A stretch of 64,000 nt of DNA from Tenodera sinensis (Eukaryota; Arthropoda; Insecta; Mantodea; Mantidae), in contig CM060961.1 in the NCBI GenBank assembly GCA_030765045.1, positions 138,867,564-138,931,563 of the forward strand, in the 5' to 3' direction. The translations under genes and the position numbers were made by a program. Positions 48,220 to 58,612 of this stretch are shown piece after piece (position 1 is the stretch's first letter; every line of letters begins with the position of its first letter). The notes under the pieces were generated by a model, which saw only the letters and a list, made by a program, of their open reading frames with translations, ran no database searches and was not told where the DNA came from.

Positions 48220-48596
48220 TTTAAGAGGTGGAATCAGGACTGAAAAATTCAGTGCCATAGCCGGGATCTTCCGCTTATCGTGCGGCTGCTTTAACCACTA
48301 AGCTACCATGGCCAACTTGCCAGTACGAGATTAAAATCCCCAGCTGATTCGTACATTTTCCCGGTTAGACCACAAGGGAATCTCACATCAGAGATAAATA
48401 CTCCAAAGGCGACTTACAATTGTAAGTACTTTATGTCCCGGGTTTAAGTACGAATCAGCTGGGGAATTTAATGTCGTATTGGCAAGTTAGCCATGGTAGC
48501 TTAGTGGTTAAAGCAGCCGCTCGATAAGCGGAAGATCCATGGTTCAAATCCCGGCTATGGCATTGAATTTTTCGGTTTCTGATTCAACCTCTTAAA
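48220..48596. mobile_element. Foldback element with divergent tRNA-like arms, copy B
   Basis: Inverted arms of about 135 and 149 bp (48220-48354 and 48448-48596) are nearly identical. Each carries the tRNA-like unit, and a 93-bp loop separates them. The left arm lacks 13 bp that in the right arm contain most of the B box (GGATTTGAACCATGGAT versus GGAT when compared on the same strand). The loop contains a perfect 16-bp palindrome ACTTACAATTGTAAGT at 48412-48427. Arm sequences match copy A at 37005. No TSD is visible. Confidence 0.85.
48490..48562 (+). ncRNA. tRNA-Ile(GAT)-like sequence in the right arm of foldback B
   Basis: Exactly 73 nt fold to a cloverleaf. The acceptor GCCATGG pairs with CTATGGC and leaves A73. 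The D stem is GCTT/AAGC. The anticodon arm is GCCGC TCGATAA GCGGA with four pairs, anticodon GAT and C instead of U at position 33. The T arm is CATGG TTCAAAT CCCGG with two mismatches. Box A GGTAGCTTAGTGG and box B GGTTCAAATCC are good. The weak T stem and C33 argue against a translating tRNA, so it is a tRNA-derived transposon module. Confidence 0.6.
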
Positions 48597-48599
48597 CAT

Positions 48600-50039
48600 T
48601 GCCCACACACGGCTTTGTGTTTAAAAACACCAACAGTAAGCTTGTTGGCATAAATAAATAATAATTAGCGTCTGTAATTTTGTTTATCTTGAGGTCTTCT
48701 AAAGTGATTTTCTTAGTGACTTCATCTTTAGACAGAAAATTACTAGGATTTGTTTCAGAGTTATCACATATATTGAACATGATGCATGAAACTAATAGTA
48801 ACTTAAATACTACAATTAGAGACACACTGTTTTAAATTAGAAAAACCTTATCTTCGTTGGAAAGCAACCGTGTTTATGTCCGTCAACAATGGTAATCATT
48901 ACTCCACATCTAGTGAAATGTCTGCATGTACTCATGAATTGATACCTCTCCGGGGAATTTCGCTGCTACGAACATAGTATGCTTTGCTGAACACCTCGTT
49001 AACAGTGCTCCCTGGAACCATTCATCGACTAATGCCACCTGATAATATCACACTTAAGGCCTCTGGAGAAGTAATTATCATTTCCAGCTCAATGTTCCAT
49101 GCTTCACGATGGGACCTGGTACTCGGTGAAAGTGCCATTTCCAGGTCCAAATGGAAGCAATATAACTAAAAGCTTTGATAAAAAGCAAATAATTTTAACC
49201 ATAAAGCCCAATTCAGCTGACAAGTAATCGGCACTTGGGTTTTGGCAAATATTTGCAATCGCTTACTATGGAGATATTAAAATTATATCCAGTGATACTT
49301 TTTGTATTACGTAAAACTGAGACAAAGATCTTTGCAAGTACCATGCCAGAATATGTTTTCCCTTTACCAAACATTTATAAGATGTATAATATAATAAAAA
49401 TAATTCAAAACGAACTGGTTGAAAATGTACAGTGATAAATGCAACGTACGATGACCGTATGCATGACCGGAAAAAAGTCATTCAGGAGAAAGACACATGG
49501 ACGGACTGTGGCATCCAGAATAATTAAGGACTGGCGTCACATCGAGTATAATATATTATTTTGCCAGTACAAAGCCTGGGGAAAATGTGATGGGAATCAG
49601 TATTTTCAAGCGAGACACTTTTCAGCAGAATTTAGGCTTCTGCCTTACTTTAGCCATTGTAATGAATACTGAAAGAGTAAAGTAAATTACATTACATCCC
49701 TCTTCGAGTACCTATTTAAGAAGGTTCAGCGCTTTTTTTCGCAGACCTCAATTTTCATAAAGCGGTTCTTTCTCCACCACCACCCTTCGTCCCTGTTTGT
49801 GTACCTGTCCTAGAAAAGTTGATCGCTTTTTTCACAGAACGCATTTTTCAGTGACCACTTGTTTCGCGACACGGTGTACACCTGATTAACAATGACCGCG
49901 GCGCTTAGCAAAGGATTGCTGGAAAATTCGAGAGGTATCCGTCGGCTAGCGTGTTTGTAGAAATTCCAAGAAGGACCGCGTGACATTATAACCGCTATAG
50001 AAGAAGACGAGACAACAAATTAGACTTCCGGCTTAGTTT
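48600..50039. other. Anonymous DNA
   Basis: No gene was recognised. Short frames at 48984-49169 and 49235-49435 have no family resemblance. Confidence 0.4.
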
Positions 50040-50329
50040 TTGAATAGGTCAGTGTGTCAGTGAGTGCAAAACAGCTGTGAAAGATATGTTGCTTCGAAGT
50101 GAAGAAGTTTTAACGAGCATTGAGTGATTGTATCGTCGGAGTTGGTGTTTGAGAGACAGAGAAAGTGAACAGAGACTTAGACAGGAGTGAGCCAAGACTA
50201 CAAGAAGAAAGTGGTTGTGAGTTGTAATATCACGAAATACTGTAGACTGTGATACCTGTGTTTTTGTGTAAAAGTTTAGAAGAAAAATAAAGTGATAGAA
50301 AACTCATTGGACTGATTTTGTCATTTTGT
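50040..50329 (+). repeat. Possible 3' part of a solo LTR
   Basis: The stretch has retroviral-LTR character: a GTGTGTCAGTGAGTGC leader-like region, an AATAAAGTG polyadenylation-like signal near 50286, and an end TTGTCATTTTGTCACA followed by ATAT. The solo LTR ending at 56150 also closes GTCACA|ATAT. The left end was not found, so this is tentative. Confidence 0.35.
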
Positions 50330-50976
50330 CACAATATGAAATTCACACAAAATATGGACTTCATCAGAATTAATGAGAAAAACTTAAATGAAATGAGGTG
50401 TAAACGGTAGCTGAGCTTGTATGGTAGAGCATGGGAGACTCATTCTACCGAGAATGACGTCATCTTGCATTCGTTTGCGTACTGAGTTTTGTTGTTTATG
50501 ACTTTTGTGTGTATATATGTCCAAGTGTGTTCCCTGAACTATGACAGATATTCCTCACAATGACCGTTATGATACCACACCGCATGCACACTTGTTACTA
50601 AAATTCAATTTTGATTAAAAAATAATAAAATAGCTCTGTGATTCCTGCCGTTTAAAAATACATTTTCATGATATCAAAATCTGAAATAATGAATAATCCT
50701 CCACAACAACCAAATATATGAAATCTGTTAATTTTGGGTACATCAATTTTGGTTTTGCTCTTGGCAGAGTAAAAATAGTACCAATCTGGTGTCTTGAATG
50801 GGCCTTATCTAATGATATCACTTTAAGGGAAAAATTATATAAAACAAGCACTTTTATAGGCCACACAACATTAACTCTATATAACACGATTCCACTGTTA
50901 TTATCTCAGAGTTCCGACACACTACACAATCTGTAAATGAAGTCTTATCAACACAGACTTTTATAGAAATTCATAT
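50330..50976. other. Anonymous DNA
   Basis: No gene was recognised. A GGTAGCTGAGCTTGTATGG segment at about 50408 is weakly tRNA-like. Confidence 0.35.
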
Positions 50977-51163
50977 TGTCACCTCGCCCGCCGCATCTAA
51001 TTGCCGACAACAGCAGTGTCACCCATCGCATTATTGTCGGCACTACCGCAAAGGAGCCGAAGGAAAGAGACAGAGAATGGCCGCATTGTTGGGGCGCTTG
51101 CCGAAAGAGAGAAAAGGATAGAGGCTTCTGGAATCGTCTGCTTTGTATTTCACCGCAATAACT
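50977..51163 (+). mobile_element. Solo LTR, left part (continues at 55843)
   Basis: It starts TGTCACCTCGCCCGCCGC after ATAT (50973-50976). The matching right part ends GTCACA at 56150, followed by ATAT (56151-56154). Together they make a 495-bp LTR with TG...CA ends and a 4-bp duplication. It was split by a younger LTR element that duplicated AACT (51160-51163 and 55839-55842). No internal region of the older element remains, as expected after LTR-LTR recombination. Confidence 0.8.
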
Positions 51164-51873
51164 TGAGACGGGAACTTCTACGTATATATTTGTAATTTTA
51201 GATTAAGAATGTACATAAATATAAGATTTTAGATATAAGTATAACTTGGTATTGTGCAAAGAAATTGCCTTTTGAAAGTAGGTTGACCTGAACAAGTTTC
51301 TAAAGGCCTCTAGAACTAAAGAAATCAAATCTATGTCCTTAATTTAGTCACATTAGAGTTCATTAAACAGTTAAATAATGTATCGAATGGACAGTATGGG
51401 AAATCGAGGTGCAAAGTGCAACGGTCTGACAGTTGGGTCTGGATGGCGATGTGCCCAGGAGTGTAAACCTCGTAGCGCTAAATAAGTATAGCTTCGCGCC
51501 AAAAAAGGAACGTCGAGGTGGAAAGTGTAACGGTCTGACAGTTTGAGTCTGGGTGGCGATGTGACTAGACGTGTGTAAACCTGGTATCGCTAAATGAGTA
51601 TAGCTCTCGCGCCAAAAAGAAACGTCGAGGTGTGAAGTGCAACGGTGATTAGTGAACGTAAAGCAGTTAGCAACCTAAGAGAGAAGCACCAGAAACTTGC
51701 TCAGGTCGGAAATTCGAGGCAAATGAAGTGTTGAAGAATAAACTTAGTAAAAGCCTGTGTTGTGTTGTCATCTAACCTCGCGCCCGAGAAACATCCTCTC
51801 ATGCCTACCTAAATCCGGCACCCAACGTCCAGAAACCGCTACAAACGGCGCTCCAAGTCACGATCCCGTTACA
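51164..51873 (+). repeat. 5' LTR with internal about 110-bp tandem repeats
   Basis: TG...CA ends. A unit starting TCGAGGTG occurs at 51404, 51513 and 51625 (spacing 109 and 112; third unit partial). Units share GTAACGGTCTGACAG, GGCGATGTG and CGCGCCAAAAA. Their position left of the AATAAACTTAG signal (near 51736) fits a U3 enhancer-like array. The same units are in the 3' LTR. Confidence 0.92.
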
Positions 51874-51875
51874 AA

Positions 51876-51894
51876 TGGCGTCCCAACGCGGTGG
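51876..51894 (+). promoter_or_regulatory. Primer-binding site
   Basis: TGGCGTCCCAACGCGGTGG begins two bases after the 5' LTR. TGG would pair with the CCA end of a tRNA primer. The tRNA identity cannot be settled without a search. Confidence 0.7.
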
Positions 51895-52314
51895 CTCGAC
51901 AAAGAATGACAACCAGAGGATCACCGAGGGAAGCAGTTGACTCGGCGAGAATAAATCGACGCGTAGGAAGAAGGTGAACTTCAACCCAGGGACAGCAGTA
52001 GAAGCCGTGGACGCGAAAAGGAGCCGACGACCAAGTAACATCACGAGCGACAGGAAACAGCCTCAAGACCTCGGAGGAAAGGCGCACGAGGTGCTGTTTC
52101 AATAAGCGAGACAATCAACATCAGAGGACGACCACATCAACCCAGCAACGCAAGTCACCGAAAGGTTAGAGTTAAACAAAACAATTCTAGGTAAAGACAA
52201 TATATATCACAGTTAAAATAGTAGATGCATGGAAACAAATGTGTGGAAGAATGAGAGGACATTATATACTGTATGATTGAATGGGGAAGATTAGAATAAG
52301 GTAATTTTACATAG

Positions 52315-53862
52315 ATGCTCCTTCGTAGCGGAAAGCTAAGTAGAAATACCAAAATGGAGTCGTTAGAACAGAGTAAAGAAAACAGTGCTGAGAGCAGCGA
52401 TGCAGTAGGGAATACTTCGGGAGATTGCTTTAAGATACTCTTGAAAAAAATAAACGAAATGAGTACTAGAATAGAGAATATGGGTGAGAAATTGGAAAGT
52501 AAAATTAGTGGTCAGGGTAAGGAACTAAACGAAATGAGTAGTAGAATAGAGAATATGGGTGGTCAGGTTAACGAAATGGGTGAGAAATTGGAAAGTAAAA
52601 TTAGTGGTCAGGGTAAAGAACTAAACGAAATGAGTAGTAGATTAGAGAATATGGGTGGTCAAGTTAAAGAACTCTTAGACGAAGGATTTAGGACCCAAGA
52701 ATCAAAGCTCAAAGAACATTTAGATCACAAGCACCAGGAATTTGAGGAGAGAATGAGGGAGCAATTAAATACACAGCAGGGGAGCATTTCCGAAATCCAG
52801 GAAGGGTTAAATTCCTTTAGAATTAACGTAGACGAAAATTTAGAACGTATGAAAGAGATGTGTGAAAAAAAAAATGTAGAAACTAGGAAAATGCTGACGG
52901 ATGAGCTAACAGCTATTAAGAACGCAGTGCATGGGGAGGTAAATGAAACTTTGCAGGTAGTGCACGCAGAATTAGAAGCTGAGGGACAAGAAATTAATAA
53001 ACTTAAGGAAAACACGGAGAGACAGCTATTAGCTCATCTAGAGGTAGATAACCGTTCAAAAAAGAACGAGAGTAGAATAGTGGAAATCCAGGGATCTGTA
53101 GAGAGAATAGAGATACAATTAAGAAGTATTAATAATGGTAATGCGACAAGCGCAGTTGACAGTAATGGAAATAACTCAATTGTAAATAGCGCACAGCATG
53201 AGGCTGTAGCTATAGAAAATGTGACACCTAGCTCCTTCCACGTGAACCCGTCTAATACAGGAAATAGTCTTAGTCAATATGGCCAATTACTGAATGAAGT
53301 GTCTGTTCCCATTTTTGAAGAGTCTGAGGACATAAATCCTAAGCAATTCCTTATCGACTTAGACCGCTATTTCGAGATAAAGGATATACCGGAACAGCTC
53401 AAAATGTTTGTTGTGCGTAAGGCTCTGAAAAATAGATCTCTGACGTGGTTAAGGCTTGTTTTGGGGGAAAATTGTTCTTACGAGTATTTCAGGCAAATGT
53501 TCCTTAACAAGTACTGGGATGCGACTACACAAAGTAAGATAAAATTAATGCTTAGGAAATTGGCCGCGGAACGAGTGAAAAAGAAAGACGAAAAAGGCAA
53601 AAGGAATCATAAGATCAGAAAGAAAACGAAAGGGGAAATCCATATTGATACACGAAACCAACAGTCATTTGTGAAACGCGTAGTAAAGATCTTTACAATA
53701 GATAAGGGGCAGGCGGATAGCCACGGTCCTCATTGTGACCACACCAAGGCGAAAAGGGACGACAGACGACCGAACCAGCTGTATTTACGGCCAATGAACC
53801 GAGTTACGGGATTGAAAACAGTAGAGAGTAACAAGGAAAGATTTATTTACCTACTTTACTAA
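52315..53862 (+). CDS. Gag polyprotein of the LTR element (515 aa)
   Basis: The frame is open from ATG 52315 (MLLRSGKLSRN) to 53862. Residues 30-285 are Lys/Glu-rich coiled-coil with a 32-residue unit (EKLESKISGQGKELNEMSSR plus ENMG) repeated twice. Residues 320-420 hold the retrotransposon gag core: VPIFEESEDINPKQFLIDLD, YFEIKDIPEQLKMFVV, LTWLRLVLGENCSYEYFR and FLNKYWDATTQSKIKLMLRK. The C-terminal tail is basic with no CCHC knuckle. The last 80 residues may be out-of-place pol or noncoding sequence joined by deletion. The core fold packages element RNA in cytoplasmic particles. An intact frame in a young insertion suggests gag is still usable. Confidence 0.9.
   Translation: MLLRSGKLSRNTKMESLEQSKENSAESSDAVGNTSGDCFKILLKKINEMSTRIENMGEKLESKISGQGKELNEMSSRIENMGGQVNEMGEKLESKISGQGKELNEMSSRLENMGGQVKELLDEGFRTQESKLKEHLDHKHQEFEERMREQLNTQQGSISEIQEGLNSFRINVDENLERMKEMCEKKNVETRKMLTDELTAIKNAVHGEVNETLQVVHAELEAEGQEINKLKENTERQLLAHLEVDNRSKKNESRIVEIQGSVERIEIQLRSINNGNATSAVDSNGNNSIVNSAQHEAVAIENVTPSSFHVNPSNTGNSLSQYGQLLNEVSVPIFEESEDINPKQFLIDLDRYFEIKDIPEQLKMFVVRKALKNRSLTWLRLVLGENCSYEYFRQMFLNKYWDATTQSKIKLMLRKLAAERVKKKDEKGKRNHKIRKKTKGEIHIDTRNQQSFVKRVVKIFTIDKGQADSHGPHCDHTKAKRDDRRPNQLYLRPMNRVTGLKTVESNKERFIYLLY
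52452..52660 (+). repeat. 96-bp in-frame tandem repeat in gag
   Basis: GGGTGAGAAATTGGAAAGTA recurs at 52482 and 52578, spacing 96 bp (32 codons). It lengthens the coiled coil. Sequence between copies is nearly identical, so the duplication is recent. Confidence 0.88.
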
Positions 53863-54733
53863 ATAGCTTGAAAAAAATTGACTTAAGTACCCGGCGTGAA
53901 AAGAGACTGAGAAAAAAAAATGAATAAATAAAGTTGACCGTGGAATAGATGAAACAAAAGGGGATTCGAACCGATAGAATAGTGGAGATCCAATTCATTA
54001 ACAGAGTGGGCGCGAACATATAAAAGAACAATTGATGTAGAAGCGGCGAAAAGTAAACTGAGATGCGCGAACTTATGAAAGAATAATTTATGTAGATGCT
54101 GCCGAAAAGTGAACTGAGATGCGCGAACTTATGAAAGAATAATTGAAGTAGAAGCTGCCGAAAAGTATTTTGAGATGCGCGAACTTATAAAAGAACAATT
54201 GAAGTAGAAGCTGCCGAAAAGTATGTTGAGATAAAAATGATAAAGTTGACCGTGAAAATAAATAACTAAATAAAAACAAAAGTAGACCAATGCAAAGCCA
54301 TGCACAAGGCGAGAAAGGTAGAAAAATGCTAAAACCGGATTAGAGTCCTAATTGCTGGAACGTTATAACTCGTTGTAGTACTTATTAAATGAAAAATGGA
54401 AGGAAATCACAGATTGATTACGGCTATGACAGAAATTACATAAATGATATTAAAAGTGTAAACTGTATCATACAGTAATTGTAAATTTGATCTAATTACT
54501 TATCAAAGGGAGACCGAAGATGCGGGAAACACTAACAAGCAACAATTGAAATGAAAATGATGGTTTAAAATACGCGCGAAGCGGTAAATAAGTTTAAAAA
54601 GACAGATGAAGGAACAATGGTAAACTTGGAAGGATATAGGTGAAAATAGGTAGAAATAAGTGTACAATTAGTAGCTCGTAAGTGTGATTAGATTAGCAGT
54701 GCAGAATGTCATTATATGAAACACTGGTTTAAG

Positions 54734-54766
<33 letters not shown>

Positions 54767-55128
54767 AAATGTAAAATTAGTAGCTTGTAAATGTGAGTAG
54801 ATTAGAAGTACACAATGTCATTATGTGAAACTCTGGTTATGAACTAAGGGACCCTGGAAGACATTGAACCCTTGTGTTTACATGGGCCAGGTAGACAAGG
54901 AGAACCTGTGTCAGTGACCTATATGTGTGATATTGTAAAGGAAGAAGGTGAAAGTCCAAGACAGGTAGATAATTGAAAGCAAAGGTATACTACGAGGAAG
55001 TGGACATTTTCATGTGTAGGTTAAGCTGAAGTCAGGACTTCGGAGGAAAACAGAATTTGGTAACCAAAAAAAAAGGAGAAATCTCTCAAAGATCTTCCTG
55101 TTTTTCTTGTTACAAAATCCGGCGCATT
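53863..55128 (+). other. Noncoding internal region of the LTR element
   Basis: No pol motifs were found. It contains the 56-bp array at 54011-54233 and an approximate duplication of about 80 bp (54660-54738 and 54768-54848, AATTAGTAGCT...ATGTCATTAT) around a 26-A run. A purine-rich AAAAAAAAAGGAGAAA at about 55066 may be the polypurine tract, although it is about 50 bases before the 3' LTR. Confidence 0.6.
54011..54233 (+). repeat. Four tandem 56-bp units in the LTR element
   Basis: Units start CGCGAAC at 54011, 54066, 54122 and 54178. Each contains TAAAAGAACAATTGAAGTAG-like and GCTGCCGAAAAGT blocks. It replaces the space where pol would lie. A CRISPR array is excluded because units are contiguous with no unique spacers. 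Confidence 0.9.
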
Positions 55129-55838
55129 TGAGACGGGAACTTCTACGTATATATTTGTAATTTTAGATTAAGAATGTACATAAATATAAGATTTTAGATA
55201 TAAGTATAACTTGGTATTGTGCAAAGAAATTGCCTTTTGAAAGTAGGTTGACCTGAACAAGTTTCTAAAGGCCTCTAGAACTAAAGAAATCAAATCTATG
55301 TCCTTAATTTAGTCACATTAGAGTTCATTAAACAGTTAAATAATGTATCGAATGGACAGTATGGGAAATCGAGGTGCAAAGTGCAACGGTCTGACAGTTG
55401 GGTCTGGATGGCGATGTGCCCAGGAGTGTAAACCTCGTAGCGCTAAATAAGTATAGCTTCGCGCCAAAAAAGGAACGTCGAGGTGGAAAGTGTAACGGTC
55501 TGACAGTTTGAGTCTGGGTGGCGATGTGACTAGACGTGTGTAAACCTGGTATCGCTAAATGAGTATAGCTCTCGCGCCAAAAAGAAACGTCGAGGTGTGA
55601 AGTGCAACGGTGATTAGTGAACGTAAAGCAGTTAGCAACCTAAGAGAGAAGCACCAGAAACTTGCTCAGGTCGGAAATTCGAGGCAAATGAAGTGTTGAA
55701 GAATAAACTTAGTAAAAGCCTGTGTTGTGTTGTCATCTAACCTCGCGCCCGAGAAACATCCTCTCATGCCTACCTAAATCCGGCACCCAACGTCCAGAAA
55801 CCGCTACAAACGGCGCTCCAAGTCACGATCCCGTTACA
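55129..55838 (+). repeat. 3' LTR
   Basis: Same length as the 5' LTR, and no difference was found by eye across the whole 710 bp. Followed by AACT duplication and the older solo LTR. Confidence 0.92.
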
Positions 55839-55842
55839 AACT

Positions 55843-56150
55843 GAACATTCCAGAATAGTGCCTGGGAGATATAAATAGCGGTAAAGTGCGACAGACAGGG
55901 TCAGACGTATGTGAAGCGTTGAGTAGTCGTGCTGACGGAGAGGACAGACGTATGTGAAGCGTTGAGGAGTCGTGCCGACGGAGAAGGGACAGTTGTTCTG
56001 TTACTAGTTCGGAGCCGTGCTGTTGGTGAATGGGAAAAGACTTTCTTGCTGTTGCAACGAGTGTAAAAAGTTACTGTTTACGGAAATAAAAGTGTATCTT
56101 TATCTCGACTACATCTGTCTTCTTTACTTTACACCCAACCAAAAGTCACA
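55843..56150 (+). mobile_element. Solo LTR, right part
   Basis: It continues the LTR that starts at 50977. It contains a TATA-like ATATAAATAG at about 55869, a 40-bp tandem duplication (CAGACGTATGTGAAGCGTTG unit) at about 55902-55985, and AATAAA at 56085-56090. It ends GTCACA at 56150 next to the ATAT duplication. These elements fit a Gypsy-type LTR with promoter and polyadenylation signal. Confidence 0.8.
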
Positions 56151-56154
56151 ATAT

Positions 56155-57718
56155 TTAGAAAACGCCAGTTAGGTTTTCGTTACTGTAACACGCACCCATT
56201 TTACAAACTGTTTCATAATTATACTGTAGTGAATAAATACATTATAATAGCTATTTAGAAGAATTATGTTTAGAAGTGACTTAGAAACGAAATTAAAACT
56301 GATGAAAAAAGAATATAATTCACTAAACGTTAGCTAATTATGTTAGGTATATTTTGGTTATAAACATTTATTGAAACTTTGTTGTCCAACAGTGTTTCTT
56401 TTCAAGCATTTAACAACTAGTCAAGACGGTAATATACGAACGTAACAGACACTTCAAAGAAAATTTGTACATTAATATAGTTGCTTATACTCGCCAAGAA
56501 ACATATTTAAAATGTATTTGATTACTAGCACCAAAACAAACTGCCAGCTTGCCATTGAATTTAACACTGGTTTGTGATGTCATATCCAACTGTCACGCGA
56601 ATCAGACCGAATCTTTCGAAAGCCACGCTTGGATACGTGTACCTTTGCGAAGATCAGTGATGCCCAAATTATGCAAAAGAGGCGCGGGTGCATTTGTTCG
56701 CATCTACTTTTCACCAACTCATGGACTCAAAAACAAACCCCTTTAATGCTCGGTTGTGTGATTGACCGAAGCAAAAATGTTTCATACTCAAAACCTAGGA
56801 GGTAGAGTGAAACCACAAGTGACGTCATTTGCTCATAAGAGCTAAGGTAGGGCATTGCTGCTTAACACTCTTCCATTAAAAACAAATGACTGCCTTACTA
56901 TAATTTTTTGGACTGTGTGAGGTTTCCATCCTGTAAAATACATGTGTCATCCTGTATAGCTTAAGTGTATATTTTTAGGTGTAAACATTCTCAGCAAGGC
57001 TTCCCTCAGAAGGGAATTAAAGCTGGTGGCCTCCACCCGTATATTTACGACATGTAAAAGAAATTCAAGCCTTGTAAAGATGTCTCTGTGCAAAATTAAG
57101 CAGTCTTTCACGCCCAATATAGAATGGTACAATGAGAAATGGAAGTAAAAGGGTGCCCATAAACAAAAGCTGTAAGTTTTTGTGCAGTATGTATGTATGG
57201 TTTTACAACAATCGTTTGACAATGAGCAGTTTTGAACGTTTACTCGGTTACTTGTTTCTTAAAGGGGAAGAGAGCAGAATAGCAAAATAAGAGACAGAGA
57301 TGAATTATTTCGCTGGAAAAATTTTAGAAAGGAGCAGGAAGGAGAAAAGATAACCTTTATATAGGATAACTGAAAGGAAATCTAGGGAAACGAGTCCCGC
57401 ATTAACATATCCTTAATGGCCGAAGGATATAATGCTACCTTGTGGATGGAAGATGCATAATAGATTACAGCTATGACAAAGGTCAGACTGCAACCTCTGA
57501 ACTAAAAAGTAAAAGCTTCAATTCGAACTCTGCTTATGGTCGGTTGCATTTCTGCTGGAAAAGTTGGATATTTCTGTGATTTTTCAATCAGTAGTTACTC
57601 AATGGGCATTCTTGGTTGTTTTATAATGATGTCTGTGTTTTCTGGTGATAGATCGATTGTGGTTGGCCTGCCTCAGCTTCTAGTAGGTACAGAAAAGAGT
57701 GAGATAACGTGTGCCGTG
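56155..57718. other. Anonymous DNA
   Basis: No gene was recognised. Frames at 56549-56746 and 56947-57222 have no recognised domain. Confidence 0.4.
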
Positions 57719-58190
57719 CGTTCAAGCCTCGTAGCCGACCTTCCTGAACCCTGGGTTTTTCGGGGTTTCACCGGGTCGCTAGGCGCTGGGAAAGTTAAGT
57801 CCATCCCCCGAATTTACTATCCCTCCATGTCACTCCACCGTTCATCTGCTTGGTTATTTCAGGGCTGTAAGTGTCGAAGGGAGTTTCGGAGTTGCATGAC
57901 AGGGGAAAAAGAACACTGTATATAAATCTTCGTCCATTGGATGAGTGCAGTCTCGGAGTCCTGGGGACCCCAGGGCATCTGTAAGCCTGCAGGGGGGAGA
58001 ACCAACTGGTTGTATCAGCTGCCACCGGGAACTCTAAATCTGAAACTGTAGGGACTCAGCCCCCTGCTTTTGTGTCCTAGGTCCGGCCACCCTCTGTCCC
58101 CTCTCACTTCACCCTCCTCACGGAGGAAGCCCCATCAGGGACACACAAAGTCGAGACATAAGGAAAAGGGCAGAGACAAAGAAGTCAGTG
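57719..58190 (+). mobile_element. Long tRNA-derived SINE-1, copy 4, head decayed
   Basis: CGTTCAAGCCTCGTAG at the B-box position is followed by CCGACCTTCCTGAACCCTGG and GTTTTTCGGGGTTTCACCGG, the SINE-1 core. CTGTAGGGACTCAGCC occurs near 58047 as in the copy at 8778. The A-box part is not recognisable. The 129-codon frame through it is a shadow. Confidence 0.65.
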
Positions 58191-58194
58191 GCAG

Positions 58195-58612
58195 CAGATT
58201 CACAATTAACTCACAAATTTGCACTTTGCTGCTTTTAATATGGTTTGCTTTCAACTGTTTCTTTGGCGCATTCAATTTGGCAATGAAATGAATTAATTTA
58301 CAAAAGAGAGTGTAGCCGTGTTATAAGAATAATTCATTGCTATAATTTGCACTTCTATTGTAGCAGGATTTTGTTTTATTGACACTATTTTATATTCCAT
58401 GCTAACAATTAAAGAGGTTATTAAAGCGGTCTTAAAAACAACAAATAATTGTGCTATTATTTCTGTTTTAGGCTTCAAGAACAGCGAGCACAGTTGCCGG
58501 AAAAGGTAAGTAAGCATCATAATGAGCAGAAAGTGCACATGACCCGTAGTCCAAAAAGCAACATCTATGGCAGATACGAAATTTAGTGGAGGCTGATATC
58601 TATCCATTACTA
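58195..58612. other. Anonymous DNA
   Basis: Nothing recognised. The 104-codon minus frame at 58293-58607 has no motif. Confidence 0.4.

Larger units (their letters stand above)
51164..55838 (+). mobile_element. Young LTR retrotransposon, gag only, pol missing (4,675 bp)
   Basis: Two 710-bp LTRs (TGAGACGGG...CCGTTACA) at 51164-51873 and 55129-55838 look identical by eye. The element is bounded by AACT at 51160-51163 and 55839-55842. The internal 3.25 kb holds a primer-binding site, a gag frame and noncoding repeats. No protease, RT, RNase H or integrase motif was found in 53863-55128. It must depend on enzymes from a related element, as non-autonomous LTR elements do. Insertion is within a solo LTR. 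Confidence 0.92.

Noticed and set aside
48490..48562. Functional tRNA-Ile gene
   Set aside because: C at position 33, two T-stem mismatches and presence in a repeated foldback element argue for a tRNA-derived module.
50408..50465. tRNA-like GGTAGCTGAGC...GGTAGAGCATGGGAG segment
   Set aside because: No box B and no paired acceptor stem; too weak to call.
54011..54233. Regular repeats considered as a CRISPR-like array
   Set aside because: Units are contiguous without spacers, lie in a eukaryotic LTR element, and diverge gradually.
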